From: Maritalea porphyrae | GTDB taxonomy: Bacteria > Pseudomonadota > Alphaproteobacteria > Rhizobiales > Devosiaceae | DNA length: 64,000 nucleotides | Direction: 5' to 3' | Assembly (NCBI RefSeq): GCF_030159895.1 | Contig: NZ_BSNI01000001.1 | Coordinates: forward strand, 274,663 to 338,662 | Shown: in pieces, positions 1 through 9,066 of the stretch | How the letters are laid out: each line of letters opens with the position of its first letter | How positions within the stretch are numbered: the first letter of the stretch is position 1 | Translations under genes and position numbers: made by a program | The notes under the pieces: model-generated | The model's database searches: none | What the model saw: the letters and a program-made list of their open reading frames with translations, nothing else | Told to the model about the DNA's origin: nothing

Positions 1-319
1 CGGGCAGCAATTGGCGGGGGTGCCGGGGAAGCGGTCGCAAGACCGCGACGGCGGCTCAAAAAGATATTCCAATGACCGATCAACGGGTCATGATGTTGCT
101 GAGAGGATAAATGGGTGAGCACCTCGGGGCAGTTTGAAGCTAAGCAGCATTTGGCTGAGCGCGAGACATTGTTTGTCTCTACTTACTTTTTGCGCAACTA
201 CAGAGCCATTCATTGTCTCGCGCTGCCGCATTTGTTGAAGCTCTGCATGGAAACATGGCGGAGATGTTGGTTGTTGAAGAAAGGCAACCGGAAAGGATAA
301 CGCATCTATAACGTACTGC

Positions 320-428
320 TGTCATTCCCGCGAAGGCGGGAATCTAGGTCTGACTGTCGGTTGAAATGAAGCGCTTTGGTACTTTTGACATTCCTGCCTG
401 GATCCCCGCCTACGCGGGGATGACGGGA
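320..428. repeat. Paired palindromic repeat (BIME-like)
   Basis: Two related hairpins face each other: ATTCCCGC/GCGGGAAT at 324-343 and ATCCCCGC/GCGGGGAT at 402-421, each followed or preceded by a CTAGG/CCTGG-like arm and a GTCAT/ATGAC end. This is the layout of dispersed extragenic palindromes common in alphaproteobacterial genomes. Function is unknown; it may act as a transcript-end or mRNA-stability element. Confidence 0.7.
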
Positions 429-476
429 GAGGGTGTGGCCGGAGAAGCACCATAGGCGACAGCAGCGTGAAAGAAG

Positions 477-551
477 CCTCACCCTGAGCTTGTCGAAGGG
501 CGAGGCGGAAGATCAACAAGCCTTCGATCCTTCCACAAGCTCAGGATGAGG
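477..551. repeat. Dispersed inverted repeat (CTTCGACAAGCTCAGG type)
   Basis: Two opposed copies of one unit: CCTCACCCTGAGCTTGTCGA near 477 and, inverted, CACAAGCTCAGGATGAGG near 533. Units of this kind are frequent in intergenic DNA of many proteobacteria. The right copy has drifted (TCCACAAG for TCGACAAG). No gene function is implied. Confidence 0.65.
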
Positions 552-787
552 GCGTGTGGATGGTCGATTTCAGAATGCAAAGGAGGTCAACAATCGTGGG
601 AAGAAGTAACGGTTACGGAAAAAAGCCTCGATGCAGTCGAATCGGAAACTGACCAGATGATCAACAATATGGGTAAATCGGCAATTAGGTGCTGTCAGTT
701 GTGCGCAAAGCTTGGTAATCGTAGGGATGGCGGGCGCGACCGAGGTGGTTTCAGACGTCCGAGCAGCCAACGCCAAGGGCGCGAACC

Positions 788-1315
788 ATGGATCTAAAAT
801 CACTTATCCGTACCATTCCTGATTACCCAAAAGCTGGGGTTATGTTCCGCGATATCACGTCGCTGATTGAGCATCCTGAGGGCTTTAAAGAAAGCGTGCA
901 AAAGCTTGCTGACCCGTTTCGGGACCAAGGCATAACCCATGTGGCAGGTATCGAGGCGCGCGGCTTTATTTTTGGTGCTGGGTTGGCAATTGAGTTGGGC
1001 GTAGGATTTATCCCGATCCGCAAAGCGGGAAAACTTCCAGGTGAAACCATCGGCCAAAATTACGCGCTTGAATATGGCGTGGATACCATTGAGATGCATG
1101 CAGGCGCGGTGAAAGCCGGCGACCATGTTTTACTTGTCGATGACCTTGTGGCAACAGGGGGCACGGCCATTGCTGCGATCTCGCTGATCCGTCGAACTGG
1201 CGCAACATTGAACCATTCAGCGTTTGTGATCGATTTGCCGGATTTGGGCGGCGCTGAGAAGATCCGCGCGCAGGACGTTGAGACGCATTTCTTGGTTGAG
1301 TTTGAAGGCGATTGA
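788..1315 (+). CDS. apt: Adenine phosphoribosyltransferase
   Basis: Salvages adenine: adenine + PRPP gives AMP + PPi, in the cytoplasm. The 175-residue length is normal. The PRPP-binding loop VLLVDDLVATGGTA lies at about residues 114-127, and EARGF at 56-60 and the RKAGKLPG region at about 78-85 are family hallmarks. An AAGGGCG ribosome site precedes the ATG. It stands alone between a repeat-rich stretch and a PPOX gene. In many alphaproteobacteria apt follows the cytochrome bc1 genes; those are not seen here. Confidence 0.97.
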   Translation: MDLKSLIRTIPDYPKAGVMFRDITSLIEHPEGFKESVQKLADPFRDQGITHVAGIEARGFIFGAGLAIELGVGFIPIRKAGKLPGETIGQNYALEYGVDTIEMHAGAVKAGDHVLLVDDLVATGGTAIAAISLIRRTGATLNHSAFVIDLPDLGGAEKIRAQDVETHFLVEFEGD

Positions 1316-1486
1316 TTACTGTTAGTCGGCGCTCCCATTGTCGAAAATGAACCTCGGTACCCCTGAACACAACCTGGCAAATTGCAAATAACATTATTTA
1401 ATTTGACTCATGAATTAAATAATGTTTGTATTCCGCAGGAACGTGTTTGGCGGGTTGGCTGCGCATGGCAGCCCGCGAGGAAAGAA

Positions 1487-2140
1487 ATGGAAAAACGCTG
1501 GGATAATGACCAGACATTGATCGTCAACTCAGAGGGTGAGTTACGGAAACTGTTCGGAAAAACACACGATCTGGCGCAGAAAAAAGTGCAAACGGAGTTA
1601 GATCATTACGCGCAAGAGTTAATCGCACGATCACCATTTTTGTGCTTGGGTACTCAAAATATTAGTGGCAAGGCGGACGTTTCGCCACGAGGTGATGCCG
1701 CAGGTTTTGTCAAAATACTCGATAGCCGTACCATTGCGTTGCCCGATCGCCCCGGCAACAATCGGCTCGATAGTTTAAACAACATTATTTCCAACGCGGC
1801 AGTCGGCCTGATTTTCATTATTCCGGGATTTGACGACACTCTTAGGGTCAATGGGCGTGCGAAACTGGTGACTGACGCGGACCTGCTGGCCCAAATGTCA
1901 GTCAATGGCAAAGTGCCAAAAATTGCGGTTGTTGTTGAGATTGACACCGTGTTTTTGCACTGCGCAAAGGCATTCCGGAGATCAAAACTTTGGGATGAGA
2001 AACAGCATCAAGACAGACAGGACATGCCATCACTGGTGAAAATGATCCTCGATCAAACCGGCGACGCACCTCGCGGACATGACGAGCAGAAAAAGCTTGA
2101 TGATGAGCTGGAGCAAGACTACCGCAGTACCATGTATTGA
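1487..2140 (+). CDS. PPOX-class pyridoxamine 5'-phosphate oxidase-like flavoprotein
   Basis: A 217-residue split-barrel FMN- or F420-binding protein of the pyridoxamine-phosphate-oxidase superfamily, closest in pattern to the MSMEG_1061-type FMN-dependent PPOX proteins. The block 'SGKADVSPRGDAAGF' followed by 'ALPDRPGNNRLDS' is typical of that group. The open frame reaches back to 1382, but the ATG at 1487 has a good GAGGAAAG ribosome site, so I start there. The substrate cannot be told from sequence. It lies between apt and a LysE exporter with no obvious pathway link. Confidence 0.85.
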   Translation: MEKRWDNDQTLIVNSEGELRKLFGKTHDLAQKKVQTELDHYAQELIARSPFLCLGTQNISGKADVSPRGDAAGFVKILDSRTIALPDRPGNNRLDSLNNIISNAAVGLIFIIPGFDDTLRVNGRAKLVTDADLLAQMSVNGKVPKIAVVVEIDTVFLHCAKAFRRSKLWDEKQHQDRQDMPSLVKMILDQTGDAPRGHDEQKKLDDELEQDYRSTMY

Positions 2141-2219
2141 TTTCACAAATTGATGCTGTGCCAACTTCAAACCGTGAATACCATCGCGAGGAATAACTAC
2201 GGGAACGGACTATCTGCCA

Positions 2220-2852
2220 ATGGATATCATCATCGCGCATCTGCCTAACCTAGCGCTGGCCTATTTCGTTTTCTTCCTAGCTGTCGCGAGCCCGGGCCCC
2301 GCGACGCTTGCTATTGCGGGGGCCTCGATGTCATTGGGGCGGCCTCAGGGCATCGCAAAGGCAGCTGGCATCGTTTCCGGATCATTCTTGTGGGGCATGT
2401 TTGCCGTGTTTGGCATGGTGGCGTTTATATCATCGTTTGCCGGCGTGCTTTATTGGCTAAAAATCTTGGGCGGCATCTATCTGCTTTGGATGGCCTATAA
2501 GGCCGGAAAAAATGCTGCGGCCGTCGATGACCCGGAGCAGGGGGACATTGGTGGTAAATCGCTTTGGAAGCAATATGCGGGTGGCTTTGTGTTGCACACC
2601 ACCAACCCAAAAGCACTGTTTGCATGGGCGGCGGTGATCACGCTTGGTTTGCAGCCCGGTGCACCGTGGTGGATGAGCTTTGTGGTGTTCGGCGGCGCCT
2701 ATTGCTTATCGCTTCTGATCAACTTCTCATATGCCTTGTTTTTCTCAACGGATCGGATGATCAAGGCCTACTTCAAAGTTCGCCGTTGGGTGCAAGGCGT
2801 GTTTGCCGCCATATTTGGCGCAGCAGGGTTAAAGTTAATTATTCAGGGGTAG
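2220..2852 (+). CDS. LysE/RhtB family amino-acid exporter
   Basis: A 210-residue inner-membrane protein with about six hydrophobic segments. The N-terminal 'ASPGPATLAIAGASMSLG' block is the LysE-family signature (PGP motif near residue 24), and the NPKA motif near residue 130 is also characteristic. Members export amino acids or similar metabolites such as lysine, homoserine or threonine; the substrate here is not predictable. A hairpin lies right at the 3' end (2850-2875). Confidence 0.92.
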   Translation: MDIIIAHLPNLALAYFVFFLAVASPGPATLAIAGASMSLGRPQGIAKAAGIVSGSFLWGMFAVFGMVAFISSFAGVLYWLKILGGIYLLWMAYKAGKNAAAVDDPEQGDIGGKSLWKQYAGGFVLHTTNPKALFAWAAVITLGLQPGAPWWMSFVVFGGAYCLSLLINFSYALFFSTDRMIKAYFKVRRWVQGVFAAIFGAAGLKLIIQG

Positions 2853-2875
2853 GGCCCGGCGATTGCCGAGCCCTA
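2850..2875. terminator. Hairpin between convergent genes
   Basis: TAGGGC-c-CGGC, a GATT loop, then GCCG-a-GCCCTA gives a ten-base-pair stem with one mismatch at the stop codon of the LysE gene. No run of T follows on either strand, so it is at best a weak or 3'-protecting terminator. Confidence 0.45.
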
Positions 2876-2885
2876 AAAGCACGAG

Positions 2886-3050
2886 CTAGTTCTTCTTCAA
2901 GAATTCAGCCAGGCTTTGCTGCGTTGGCAGTTTGGGCTGCGCCTTCTTCGGCAGTTTGTTGGTAAATTGAGGCTGGCTTTGTTTTCCAAGGTTAGGTTGC
3001 TTAAAGCCTTTGTTTGCCTTTGGATTTACGTGTGTGAATGGGGCTTTCAT
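2886..3050 (-). CDS. Small basic protein, 54 residues
   Basis: An unrecognised 54-residue frame rich in Lys, Gln, Asn and Pro (starts MKAPFTHVNPKANKG, ends LAEFLKKN), strongly basic, with no membrane segment. A GGAAGGA ribosome site lies 6 to 12 bases before the ATG. It overlaps the 3' end of the next small frame (3001-3138) by 50 bases in a different register, suggesting translational coupling or a frameshifted single gene. The biased, low-complexity composition argues for a real, possibly nucleic-acid-binding, protein, but no family is recognised. Confidence 0.45.
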   Translation of the reverse strand: MKAPFTHVNPKANKGFKQPNLGKQSQPQFTNKLPKKAQPKLPTQQSLAEFLKKN

Positions 3051-3138
3051 AAGGAGTTCCTTCCATCAGGCGGCGCAATGCGATGTTGGCGCCATATTCG
3101 AAATTTGTGGGTTTGATGGGTGTCGGACTCTGATCCAT
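3001..3138 (-). CDS. Small hypothetical protein, 45 residues
   Basis: An unrecognised short frame, MDQSPTPIKPTNFEYG at the start, with a GGAGA ribosome site six bases before the ATG at 3136-3138. The frame is also open from an ATG at 3288 and one at 3150, but those lack good ribosome sites. Its last 16 codons overlap the start of the 54-residue frame downstream. Either the two are coupled genes or one ancestral gene has been split by a frameshift. Confidence 0.45.
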   Translation of the reverse strand: MDQSPTPIKPTNFEYGANIALRRLMEGTPYESPIHTRKSKGKQRL

Positions 3139-3366
3139 GATGCTCTCCATGAGGATTGAGCGCGCCAAAATAGGCGCATTGAAAGTATTAAAATGAAAGG
3201 AAATTAGACGCGGGGGACGAAACAAAGTCGTCGCATGATCGCTATCAAATCTATCTCGTCCCATATGCTCGCATGCGCACAGGTGCACGCATTTCGCAAA
3301 GCAAATAAGTCACGTCGATAGGTTCTAGCTGATCATTTTAGGCGTCACCTCTTGATTGGAACGCGG

Positions 3367-3392
3367 CAAAGGTCGCGCAAATGGCGCGACCT
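3367..3392 (-). terminator. Probable terminator after the MaoC pair
   Basis: On the minus strand AGGTCGCGC, a five-base loop, GCGCGACCT, then TTT. The stem is strong but the T-run is short. It sits about 35 bases after the stop of the downstream MaoC gene. Confidence 0.6.
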
Positions 3393-3426
3393 GTCAATAA
3401 GGGTAAGAAGCGAAATGCGCCGCGTG

Positions 3427-3978
3427 CTATTTGCGCAACAGCTTGCGGAACACCGGCATGGCAGCCATTGCGAGCAGTACGCGTTCTTTCAGCTTCGGCT
3501 TGTAGTCGCGGAGTTTGGAAAAACTGGCGATCTCTGAGCGGTACACAAGTTCGTCGTCTTGGTTGTAGGCGCTGATGATACTGGTCAATAGTCCCCAGCC
3601 GGGCAATGAATTTGACTTGCGCTTGTTCTTGACGGTGAGATCAAAGCGGATGGTGTCGCCTGGGCGTACTGGGGCTTTGAACTCCATCTTGTTTACACCC
3701 GGGGAGGGGCCGGAAACGCCAGGCTCTTCGCCCTTTGCGCGCTGCTCAGCATCATGGGCATACATGAAGTCGACCATAATTTTGTGGCCTACAGAAACAG
3801 TGTGCCAACCAGAGGCAATTAGCCCGCCGAAGTGACTGTGTTTTGCGGCTTCCGGGTCAATGTGGAAATATTGTGGGTCATAGCGCTTGGCGAAGCGGAT
3901 AATCTCCTCTTCGGTAAAGGTGTAATCCCCCAAGGGCCAAACTGTAACATCGTCGATATCTTCAAACCAAAGGGTCAT
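3427..3978 (-). CDS. MaoC family dehydratase (second of pair)
   Basis: 183 residues with a hot-dog fold of the MaoC / (R)-specific enoyl-CoA hydratase family. 'YDPQYFHIDPEAAKHSHFGG' near residues 34-53 carries the Asp and His expected of the hydratase-2 motif, followed by GLIASGWHT. It overlaps the upstream MaoC gene by ATGA (3975-3978), so the two are co-translated and may form a heterodimer. The acyl-CoA substrate is unknown. The C-terminal part is longer than that of the partner. Confidence 0.88.
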   Translation of the reverse strand: MTLWFEDIDDVTVWPLGDYTFTEEEIIRFAKRYDPQYFHIDPEAAKHSHFGGLIASGWHTVSVGHKIMVDFMYAHDAEQRAKGEEPGVSGPSPGVNKMEFKAPVRPGDTIRFDLTVKNKRKSNSLPGWGLLTSIISAYNQDDELVYRSEIASFSKLRDYKPKLKERVLLAMAAMPVFRKLLRK

Positions 3979-4469
3979 GCGGCATCTCCCTTAATCGGGG
4001 CTGATGGGTCGCGGACCTCGACCAGATTGGTGAGGCTAAGGGTCATAACCTGTTGGTCTTTTTGGTTTCGCATATCGAAGTCGAGCACCACAATGCCCAT
4101 TTCAGGATTGGATTGGGAGCGGCGCAAGGAGGAGACTGTGATGGTGCCAGTGAGCGTATCGTTCTTCATCAACGGCCGTTTCCACTTGAGGTTATCGAAC
4201 CCCAATCCGCCCATGCCCGCCACTTTGGATAGGAATTCGTCTACCAGCATGCGCAGGCTAAACCCTGCTGTTTGCCATCCACTTGATGCAAGGCCACCAA
4301 GCAAAGACTTTTTGGCAACTTCTTCATCCAAATGGAAAGGAAGTGGGTCAAATTCTTTGGCAAATGAGATGATGTCATCCTTGGAGAGTTTACGTTCTCC
4401 CAACTGAATGACTTCGCCGACTCGCAAGTCTTCAAAATGTCGGCGGTCTTTGGTGATCGGATTGCTCAT
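3975..4469 (-). CDS. MaoC family dehydratase (first of pair)
   Basis: 164 residues, MaoC-like hot-dog domain. The motif region 'FAKEFDPLPFHLDEEVAKKS' followed by GGLASSGWQT matches that of its partner and contains the Asp/His pair of the hydratase-2 site. First gene of a two-gene operon, overlapping the second by four bases. Such tandem MaoC pairs are common in alphaproteobacteria and are thought to act on (R)-3-hydroxyacyl or branched enoyl-CoA thioesters; the exact reaction is inference. Confidence 0.87.
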   Translation of the reverse strand: MSNPITKDRRHFEDLRVGEVIQLGERKLSKDDIISFAKEFDPLPFHLDEEVAKKSLLGGLASSGWQTAGFSLRMLVDEFLSKVAGMGGLGFDNLKWKRPLMKNDTLTGTITVSSLRRSQSNPEMGIVVLDFDMRNQKDQQVMTLSLTNLVEVRDPSAPIKGDAA

Positions 4470-4686
4470 GAAACGTGATGCCTCGTCACAGAATTCTTAA
4501 ATGCCGTTATCGTACACAAATTGACGTTAACGGCAACCCGAAAATTTCTGCGCAAGAAGGTTGTTTCCTTTGGAAAAGTTAGGGAATCAAATGTTTGGGT
4601 GACACGTCCCAGCAATTTATGATCATTAGCGGTTTATTGACGAGCAACCGGTAGCACATGAAAAACACTTTACTACTGAGATTAAT

Positions 4687-5109
4687 ATGATTTCGTTTGT
4701 TTTTCGAGTTGTTGTGTCGGTCACGATATCTTGCACGCCAATTCTGATAATATATTTGGGTTCGAATTCGCGTGACGCCATGATTATATGGTTCTTGCCG
4801 TTTATTGCGGTGATACCTGCAACCGCTGGGGCACTTTTTCTTTTCGCTCCGATTGAAGCGCTGCTAGATGCAAATGCTCTTGGCGGGTGGAAGAATTTAG
4901 CGGTTCCGGTCGCCGGAGCGATCATTCCAGTTATTGTTTTCGCCATAATTGGCGGAGCATTCATGTTTGAACAAGTTTTAAGTGGATCTAAAGGGCACAT
5001 CCAAGGGATGTTGTTTTGGTGTTCTCTTGGTCTTGCGTGGGGCGTCGTTTGGCGGCTCAGCGACTTGGCATGGTGGGGTACGAAACGGATTTTTAAAGGC
5101 AAAGAGTGA
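4687..5109 (+). CDS. Hypothetical four-helix membrane protein
   Basis: 140 residues with about four hydrophobic segments (roughly 3-25, 33-53, 70-95, 105-122) and a basic tail ending KRIFKGKE. No family is recognised. An opposing minus-strand frame overlaps it, but the plus frame has the coherent membrane pattern. The ribosome site is weak (GAG about six bases before the ATG). The A+T-rich upstream stretch 4470-4686 probably holds its promoter and that of the MaoC pair. Confidence 0.55.
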   Translation: MISFVFRVVVSVTISCTPILIIYLGSNSRDAMIIWFLPFIAVIPATAGALFLFAPIEALLDANALGGWKNLAVPVAGAIIPVIVFAIIGGAFMFEQVLSGSKGHIQGMLFWCSLGLAWGVVWRLSDLAWWGTKRIFKGKE

Positions 5110-5153
5110 TTTACACGCTTTGCCTTCGTTTATTGTATGTCTACTCGCAGAAA

Positions 5154-6251
5154 CTATGTGTTGAACTTGAACAGCATAATGTCGCCGTCCTTCACCACAT
5201 ATTCTTTTCCTTCGTCGCGTGCCTTGCCGGCTTCTTTGGCGGCGGCTTCGCCACCTAGCTCAACAAAGTCATCATAGGCGATGGTTTGGGCGCGGATGAA
5301 GCCGCGTTCGAAGTCGGTGTGGATGACACCAGCGGCTTGCGGGGCTTTGGTGCCAACGGGGACCGTCCACGCGCGGGCTTCTTTTGGTCCGACCGTGAAG
5401 TAGGTCTGCAAGTTCAAGAGCTTGTAGCCTTCACGGATGATACGGTTCAGACCTGGCTCTTCAAGTCCTAGCGTTTCAAGAAATTCTTTTTGTTCATCGT
5501 CTTCGAGCTGGCTCAACTCGCTTTCGATTTCTGCTGAGATGATAACCGAGCGCGCGTTTTGCTCTGCCGCATATTCTGCGACCCGCTTAGTCATTTCGTT
5601 GCCGTCAGCAGCGGAATCCTCATCCACATTGCAGATATAGAGTGCTGGTTTTGATGTGAGAAGGTTCAGTTCTTTGAACGCTTTTTTCTCGTCATCAGCG
5701 ATTTCAACATTGCGGGCAGGTTTGCCGTCCTGCAACACCGCTAACGCACGTTGCACCAATTCAAGGGTGATTTTGGCCTCTTTGTCTTGGCCACGTAGGC
5801 GCTTTTCCAAGCCGCCAATACGCTTCTCAAGGCTTTCCATGTCAGCCAACATCAATTCAGTTTCGACCACTTCGGCATCGGCGATTGGATCGATTTTGTT
5901 GGAGACGTGCACAATGTCATCATTTTCAAAGCAACGAAGCACATAAGCGATGGCATCGACTTCTCGGATGTTGGCCAGAAACTGGTTGCCCAAACCTTCG
6001 CCCTGGGCCGCACCCTTAACGAGACCGGCGATATCCACAAAACTCAAGCGTGTCGGGATGATTTCTGCTGATTTGCCGATGGCAGCAATTTTGTCCAAAC
6101 GTTCGTCTGGCACACTCACTTCGCCCACATTCGGTTCAATGGTACAGAACGGAAAGTTTGCCGCTTGTGCAGCTGCTGTGCGTGTTAGTGCGTTAAAAAG
6201 TGTCGATTTACCAACGTTGGGTAGGCCAACGATACCGCATTTAAATCCCAC
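5154..6251 (-). CDS. ychF: Redox-regulated ATPase YchF/Obg-like
   Basis: 365 residues, the usual length. A P-loop ATPase of the TRAFAC Obg family that binds ribosomes and is linked to oxidative-stress responses. Visible: G1 GLPNVGKST at about residues 8-16, G3 [14 protein letters not shown] at about 73-86, a G4 NVDE (instead of NKxD, which explains ATP rather than GTP preference), a helical domain in the middle, and a C-terminal TGS domain. It follows pth by three bases, an arrangement conserved in many proteobacteria, so the two are probably co-transcribed. Confidence 0.97.
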   Translation of the reverse strand: MGFKCGIVGLPNVGKSTLFNALTRTAAAQAANFPFCTIEPNVGEVSVPDERLDKIAAIGKSAEIIPTRLSFVDIAGLVKGAAQGEGLGNQFLANIREVDAIAYVLRCFENDDIVHVSNKIDPIADAEVVETELMLADMESLEKRIGGLEKRLRGQDKEAKITLELVQRALAVLQDGKPARNVEIADDEKKAFKELNLLTSKPALYICNVDEDSAADGNEMTKRVAEYAAEQNARSVIISAEIESELSQLEDDEQKEFLETLGLEEPGLNRIIREGYKLLNLQTYFTVGPKEARAWTVPVGTKAPQAAGVIHTDFERGFIRAQTIAYDDFVELGGEAAAKEAGKARDEGKEYVVKDGDIMLFKFNT

Positions 6252-6254
6252 GGA

Positions 6255-6980
6255 TTATTCTCCTTTGCCAAACAGCTTATTTAGCATGTCAGCCATTGGC
6301 CCCTTGTCGGGCATTTTTTTGTTTGATTGCCGCGCTTGATGGATGTGGCTTTGCGCCTTGGGCGCAGTTTTGTTTGCCGCTTGCTTTTTCGCGCTATGAT
6401 TGTCTGACTTGTCGCCTTGGGTCGCCAAGGCGATTTTGTTCATAAAATTTGCACCGTTTCCCGCCGCTAAAAGACCCGCATTGTCTGCAATCGCATCGAG
6501 CAAGTCGTCTAGCCATTGTTGATCGGCTTTGGCGAAGTCGCCTAGCACGTGACTATGCACACGGTCTTTGTGACCCGGGTGGCCGATGCCAATACGCACG
6601 CGGTGAAAGTCCTTGCCTAAGTGCGCTTCCATTGAGCGGATGCCGTTGTGGCCGCCATTGCCACCACCAGTTTTCACCCGCAATTTGCCGGGTGCAAGAT
6701 CCAGTTCGTCATAGAGAACGGTGATGTCGGCAGGGGACAATTTGAAGAACTTTGCAGCTGCTGCAACGCTGGTGCCAGAATCATTCATGAAGGTTTGCGG
6801 TTTGAGCAAGATGACGCGCTCGCCATCTATCGCGCCTTCGGACATTTCTGCATTGAATTTGGATCGATAGGGAGACAGGTTATGGCGGTTCGCAATTGCG
6901 TCCACCGCCATAAACCCAACATTGTGTCGGTGAGCTTGATATTTTTTACCTGGATTGCCCAGGCCAACAAGAAGGTGCAT
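6255..6980 (-). CDS. pth: Peptidyl-tRNA hydrolase
   Basis: Releases tRNA from peptidyl-tRNAs that drop off the ribosome. 241 residues. The core (about 1-190) shows GLGNPG at 6-11, the catalytic His in HRHNVGF at about 18-24, [16 protein letters not shown] and [12 protein letters not shown]. Residues from about 190 on form a Lys/Gln/Ala-rich extension, frequent in Rhizobiales and probably disordered. Likely co-transcribed with ychF. Confidence 0.97.
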   Translation of the reverse strand: MHLLVGLGNPGKKYQAHRHNVGFMAVDAIANRHNLSPYRSKFNAEMSEGAIDGERVILLKPQTFMNDSGTSVAAAAKFFKLSPADITVLYDELDLAPGKLRVKTGGGNGGHNGIRSMEAHLGKDFHRVRIGIGHPGHKDRVHSHVLGDFAKADQQWLDDLLDAIADNAGLLAAGNGANFMNKIALATQGDKSDNHSAKKQAANKTAPKAQSHIHQARQSNKKMPDKGPMADMLNKLFGKGE

Positions 6981-7064
6981 CGTTTACCGTGCCGCCGTCG
7001 CAAGATGAACCTGCTTCCCCGGCACCTCCGAATTGTTTCACGCCGCCAATATCGCTCTATACCG

Positions 7065-7091
7065 AAATGGCGCGGCCTGTATGGTCGCGCC
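7065..7091 (-). terminator. Possible rplY terminator
   Basis: GGCGCGaCC and GGcCGCGCC pair around a short loop just after the rplY stop on the minus strand, followed by ATTTC. The T-run is poor, so some transcription may continue into pth-ychF. Confidence 0.5.
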
Positions 7092-7108
7092 CAAAGTGCA
7101 CAAAGATG

Positions 7109-7756
7109 TTACTCTTCGCTGCCTTGTTTTGTTGTTTCAACTTCAACAGAAACTTCTTCAGCTTCACCGTCGTCCGCATTGTCTTCAGACTTAAGAGCTG
7201 ATGGAGCTGCAATGGTTGCAATGGTGAAGTCACGATCAGTAATCGTTGGTGTAACACCATCAGGCAACTTAACAGTTGAGATGTGGATTGAATCGCCAGT
7301 TTCAACACCTGAAAGGTCAACTTCCAAGAACTCTGGAAGGTTGGCTTCAGTTGCGTTCACTTCAACAGTGTGACGAACAACGTTCAACACGCCACCGCGC
7401 TTCAAACCAGGTGAGGCTTCTTCGTTCACAAAGTGAACAGGAACTTCAACAGTCAAAACAGATGTTTTTGAAACGCGCAAGAAATCAACGTGCACAAGGA
7501 AGTCACGTACAGGCTCAAGCTGATAATCACGAGGGATTACGCGGTGCTCTTCGCCATCAACTTCAACGTTGATCACTTGTGAAAGGAAGCCACCTTGTTG
7601 GATGCGTTTCATCGCATCTTTGTAGGTCACTGTGATAGATAGTGGGGATTTGTTGTCGCCATAAATGACGGCAGGAACTAGACCTTCACGACGCAGTGCT
7701 CGAGCAGCCCCCTTGCCAACCCGATCCCGCACCGAAGCCTTAAGCTCAGCGCTCAT
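7109..7756 (-). CDS. rplY: 50S ribosomal protein L25 (CTC/TL5 form)
   Basis: 215 residues: an N-terminal L25 domain that binds 5S rRNA (about 1-95, with '[16 protein letters not shown]') and a C-terminal CTC/TL5 beta domain, ending in an acidic Glu/Asp-rich tail. This long form is the general-stress CTC type. Order prs-rplY-pth-ychF is conserved in Rhizobiales. A separate leader of about 240 bases (7757-7994) contains the prs terminator and presumably the rplY promoter. Confidence 0.96.
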   Translation of the reverse strand: MSAELKASVRDRVGKGAARALRREGLVPAVIYGDNKSPLSITVTYKDAMKRIQQGGFLSQVINVEVDGEEHRVIPRDYQLEPVRDFLVHVDFLRVSKTSVLTVEVPVHFVNEEASPGLKRGGVLNVVRHTVEVNATEANLPEFLEVDLSGVETGDSIHISTVKLPDGVTPTITDRDFTIATIAAPSALKSEDNADDGEAEEVSVEVETTKQGSEE

Positions 7757-7935
7757 GGATATTCTCCAAGTTGTTGATGCGAAAAGGCGCCTATCGCCTT
7801 ATCGCGCGCTAACGTCCTCCAGGGGTGCACGCAGCGCTTCAAGCCCCGGTGTATATAGCTTTATATTGGATATGACAATGGGGAAAATGGAGGGCAATTT
7901 GTATTGTTATTTGGCTGTCAACGCCAGTGATCTAA

Positions 7936-7967
7936 AACAAAAACGGCCACACAGAATGCGACCGTTT
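7936..7967 (-). terminator. prs terminator
   Basis: On the minus strand AACGGTC, an eleven-base loop, GGCCGTT, then TTTGTTTT. It lies about 30 bases past the prs stop and is a good Rho-independent terminator, separating prs from rplY. Confidence 0.75.
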
Positions 7968-7994
7968 GAAATTTGTAGATGCTGATGACGCGGT

Positions 7995-8927
7995 TTAGTC
8001 GAACAGAGACGAAACTGATTGCTCAGCGGCTGTGCGTGCAATCGCTTCACCGATAAGTGGCGCAATTGAGAAGCGACGGATATTCGCTGTCGCTTTTTCT
8101 TCGTCAGTTTCAAAAATGCTGTCTGAAACCACAAGTTCTTTCAGCTTGGAGTTGCCGATGCGCTCGCAAGCTGAGCCAGACAAAACGCCATGCGTGATGT
8201 AGGCTGAAACTTCTTTTGCGCCTTGATCGAGCAGAGCCTCTGCCGCGTTGCACAAGGTGCCGCCACTATCCACGATATCATCGATGAGGATGCAAGACTG
8301 GCCTTCAACATCACCAATGATGTTCATCACTTCAGAAACGCCCGCTTTTGGACGACGTTTATCAACGATGGCCAAGTTCGCACCAATACGGCGAGCCACA
8401 TTGCGGGCACGCAATACGCCGCCAACGTCAGGTGAAACAATCATGACATTCTTTGGGTCGTAGTGGGCGTTGATATCGCGCACCATTACCGGGGCAGATG
8501 GCAAGTTGTCTGTTGGTAGATCGAAAAAGCCCTGAATTTGCTGTGCATGCAAATCCAGGGTCAAAATGCGGTTGGCGCCGGCTTCGGTGATCAGATTGGC
8601 CACCAATTTGGCGGAGATTGGTGATCGTGAAGCTGATTTTCTGTCCTGTCGGGCGTAACCGAAATATGGAATGACAGCTGTAATGCGTCGGGCTGATGCG
8701 CGACGCAGCGCGTCGATGATGATCAGCAGTTCCATTAGGTTATCATTGGCAGGGTAAGAAGTTGATTGGAGAACAAACACGTCCTCGCCACGAACGTTTT
8801 CTTTGATCTCAACAAAGATCTCTTTGTCCGCGAATTTTGTAACCGAAGAATCTGTAAGTGGGTTGTTCAGGTATTTGGATACAGCTTTGGCCAATTGTGG
8901 GTTGGAGTTACCAGTCACCAGTTTCAT
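7995..8927 (-). CDS. prs: Ribose-phosphate pyrophosphokinase
   Basis: Makes PRPP from ribose 5-phosphate and ATP for nucleotide, His and Trp synthesis. 310 residues, the class I length. Seen: [14 protein letters not shown] near residue 125, [12 protein letters not shown] near 165, and the PRPP loop [17 protein letters not shown] near 217. The product also feeds the salvage enzyme apt encoded in this window. Confidence 0.97.
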   Translation of the reverse strand: MKLVTGNSNPQLAKAVSKYLNNPLTDSSVTKFADKEIFVEIKENVRGEDVFVLQSTSYPANDNLMELLIIIDALRRASARRITAVIPYFGYARQDRKSASRSPISAKLVANLITEAGANRILTLDLHAQQIQGFFDLPTDNLPSAPVMVRDINAHYDPKNVMIVSPDVGGVLRARNVARRIGANLAIVDKRRPKAGVSEVMNIIGDVEGQSCILIDDIVDSGGTLCNAAEALLDQGAKEVSAYITHGVLSGSACERIGNSKLKELVVSDSIFETDEEKATANIRRFSIAPLIGEAIARTAAEQSVSSLFD

Positions 8928-9066
8928 GTTGAAGCGCGCCCTTTGAAAGCAGAAAGATGTGGGTAGTCTAGCGATACGTCCCGTCTGTCATGAGCTTGTT
9001 ATACTGGGGTTGCAGTTGGTTCAACCGATTCAAAAGTCCAATTCGCAGATTCTAGTGCTGAATCCA

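Larger units (their letters stand above)
1..787. other. Gene-poor stretch upstream of apt
   Basis: No convincing gene is visible here. The first 110 bases stay open in all three plus frames (stops at 73-75, 108-110 and 113-115), so the tail of a gene lying to the left may be present, but no frame is recognisable. A perfect six-base-pair hairpin with a GCAA tetraloop lies at 31-46. Two dispersed inverted repeats follow at 320-428 and 477-551. ORFs at 115-300 and 546-797 have no family resemblance and one ends inside the apt start, so I treat them as chance. Confidence 0.5.

Noticed and set aside
115-300. 61-codon plus ORF near the left edge
   Set aside because: Poor start context, no recognisable domain, and composition like non-coding DNA.
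546-797. 83-codon plus ORF before apt
   Set aside because: It begins in a dispersed repeat and ends inside the apt start codon region; no family resemblance.
4626-5102. 158-codon minus ORF opposite the four-helix membrane protein
   Set aside because: It is the antisense of a frame with clear membrane segments; its own product has no coherent pattern.
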